DNA from: Amphibalanus amphitrite
Lineage: Eukaryota; Arthropoda; Thecostraca; Balanomorpha; Balanidae
DNA length: 64,000 nucleotides
Reading direction: 5' to 3'
NCBI RefSeq assembly: GCF_019059575.1
Contig: NW_024881535.1
Coordinates: 372,001 to 436,000, forward strand
Part shown: in pieces, positions 62,617 to 64,000 of the stretch
Layout: every line of letters begins with the position of its first letter
How positions within the stretch are numbered: the first letter of the stretch is position 1
The notes under the pieces: model-generated
What the model saw: the letters and a program-made list of their open reading frames with translations, nothing else
Told to the model about the DNA's origin: nothing
The model's database searches: none
Program-made: the position numbers and the translations under genes

Positions 62617-63798
62617 TTAACCCGCGCGGGGCTGGGGTCTCCAGCCGAACGAGCGGGGCTGGGGGGGGGTAAATTTTACCCCCCCTGTTATCTCCCGAAC
62701 TAATGGTCCGATTTGGAAAATTCAAACGCCAATCGAAAGCTCTCATCACGAACTACTAAAAACATGTACTTAATTTAAAGTTTGAGGTCAAGGTCAAGGT
62801 CAGGTCAAGGGTACAAATTGCAAGTTTCTACAGTATCGGCCTTGCACCGTAGTTGCCGAAGAATGGAGTCATGGACTGAGACTGATCGCCCAAAACGTGT
62901 TCTTAGGCTACCAAGACAATATTTGTTGCATACAATATAATTCAGAGGTCAAGGTCAAGGTCAGGTCAGGTCAGGTCAGGTCACCAAAAAACAAAATATA
63001 GAAAAGGGCATGTGCGACACATGTTTTATGGGTCATTTTACTCATAGAATTCAATAGGCACACTCAATAAGTGATATGGACCACCTCTGGATGAATTTCA
63101 GGTCGAGGTCAGGTCAAGGTCAGGTCAAGTGAGGTCAAATTTTGAAGTTGGTTGTTAAGGCCTAAAAAGGTGTCTATCTGATGCAGTTTTTCACGGCGAA
63201 TCGAATGGTGCTATTTTTGTTTCCGTACGAGGTCTAGAACTTCCAAAAAAGTCATTTTTCAAAAAAATTTGTGTGTCGTGACGTCATAAAATTTTGAATA
63301 ACTCCCACCTTTTTGAACCGATTCTTCTAAAATTTGGTATGTAGGTGCACATAGACCACTTCTCTGACATATATTCCGGTTTTTTCGATAGACTCAAAAT
63401 TTTGGATTTTATAATGATTTTCCCAAAAAAGTCAGTTTTTTGAAAAAATTTAGGCCAAAATCCAAAATTTTCAAAAAACCGAGATAGCCATTTAATAGAC
63501 AAAGTAAAATTACGTATAACCTTTTTTGTTACGTCTTGATTCCTTTAAAAATGAAGATGTTAGCGGCGTTTGAACTTTTGCCGTTTTTGAGGCGAAAATG
63601 GCGAACATGACGTCACTAAAACGTCAATTTCTCAAAAATTTTCCGACGGATTTCGCTCAAATTTTCAGGGAACATGTCAAATTGATGTAAGAAAAGGTAC
63701 TGAAAGTTTGGCGGCGCTGCGCGCCACCGTTTTTGAGATATCGCAAAAATTCGCGAGGGGGGGTAAAATTTACCTCCCCCCAGCCCCGCGCGGGTTAA
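62617..63798. mobile_element. E10: TTAA-flanked piggyBac-type MITE
   Basis: Ends TTAACCCGCGCGGGGCTGGG and its exact inverse. The left end repeats GGGGCTGGGG 27 bp apart (62628, 62655). Hairpin cores GTAAATTTTAC (left) and GTAAAATTTAC (right) between G- and C-runs. TGACGTCA at 63608-63615, with a decayed partner at 63619-63626, mirrors E1 in reverse. AGGTC arrays at 62785-62812, 62946-62985 and 63100-63140. No transposase. Confidence 0.93.
62946..62985 (+). repeat. AGGTCA/AGGTC tandem array in E10
   Basis: AGGTCAAGGTCAAGGTCAGG continues into four consecutive 5-bp AGGTC units. The first part is made of 6-bp AGGTCA units that create TCAAGGTCA extended half-sites, the form bound by monomeric receptors such as FTZ-F1 in known animals. 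Confidence 0.9.
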
Positions 63799-63926
63799 TG
63801 AATGTCACATATGTGATATCGCTATGCAAAATAGTCCAGTCCAGCTCAGGTTTGTTTTTCAATAGACATACATAATTCTAACAAATAGTGCTTTACCTAC
63901 TGGACACAAACCTTCCGTTATTTTGT

Positions 63927-64000
63927 TTAACTCTCGCCCCGCTGGGGAGCCAACTTGCCCCCCCCCCCCCCCCCCGAGGTTTTTCCTGAATAGCAAGAAA
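63927..64000. mobile_element. E11: left end of a TTAA element, cut by window
   Basis: TTAACTCTCGCCCCGCTGGG starts at 63927, followed by GAGCCAACTTGCCC and a long C-run, then GAGGTTTTTCCTGAATA as in other E left ends (compare E6). The remainder lies beyond the window. Confidence 0.75.

Overview
This is nuclear DNA from an animal. It is probably an invertebrate, and I would guess an arthropod or crustacean, but no marker in the window settles that. There is no bacterial-style gene density, no rRNA or tRNA that I can recognise, and no open reading frame that I can call a cellular gene. Long CT/GA tracts, minisatellites and many short inverted-repeat transposons point to a gene-poor, repeat-rich eukaryotic region. 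Most long open frames are artefacts: translated CT/GA tracts, or frames running through transposon ends.

The main content is one superfamily of about 0.9-1.2 kb non-autonomous elements (called E1-E11 here, my own labels). They are flanked by TTAA (once TTAT, once CTAA), begin with CCC (CACG in E3) and end with GGG. That is the signature of piggyBac-type transposition. They lie at 7277-8461 (E1), 12099-13149 (E2), 14256-15287 (E3), 26979-27924 (E4), 39512-40512 (E5), 41354-42303 (E4'), 45503-52114 (E6, heavily nested), about 47187-48346 (E1'), 48343-48624 (fragment), 48625-49819 (E7), about 50450-51510 (E7b), 53230-54115 (E8), 55217-56389 (E9), 62617-63798 (E10) and 63927-64000 (E11, cut by the window end). 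Together they make up roughly a fifth of the window. They share an unusual design. Each end has a G-run/C-run hairpin whose stem matches at the two ends but differs between elements. The terminal motif is repeated about 27 bp inward at one end only. The interiors are packed with AGGTCA/TGACCT half-sites, paired TGACGTCA octamers, and in several elements a framed GTCGAATGATAT motif.

The second component is hAT-type elements with exact 8-bp target duplications, at 5267-5425, 29136-31897, 45152-45307, 46170-46867, 50361-52035 and 54896-57969. The one at 50361-52035 keeps a recognisable scrap of hAT transposase C-terminus on the minus strand. Others are a TA-flanked twin pair (18381-19272 and 22311-23209), a GTGCA-array inverted element (42805-44258), a Tc1-like foldback split by E2 (about 12084-13353), a Harbinger-like MITE (9747-10239) and a second TTAA-type MITE (36176-36687).

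Layout: 1-7276 is mostly unique sequence with G-rich and CT tracts. 7277-15287 is a TTAA-element cluster. 15288-26978 is unique sequence with the TA-flanked twins and an 85-bp minisatellite. 26979-31897 holds E4 and a 2.8-kb hAT. 31898-39511 is unique sequence with GA/CT tracts and a TGACC-rich minisatellite. 39512-57969 is a dense nest of transposons inside transposons. 57970-64000 is unique sequence, then E10 and E11. The layers of insertion, with intact target duplications at several levels, allow the order of insertions to be reconstructed.
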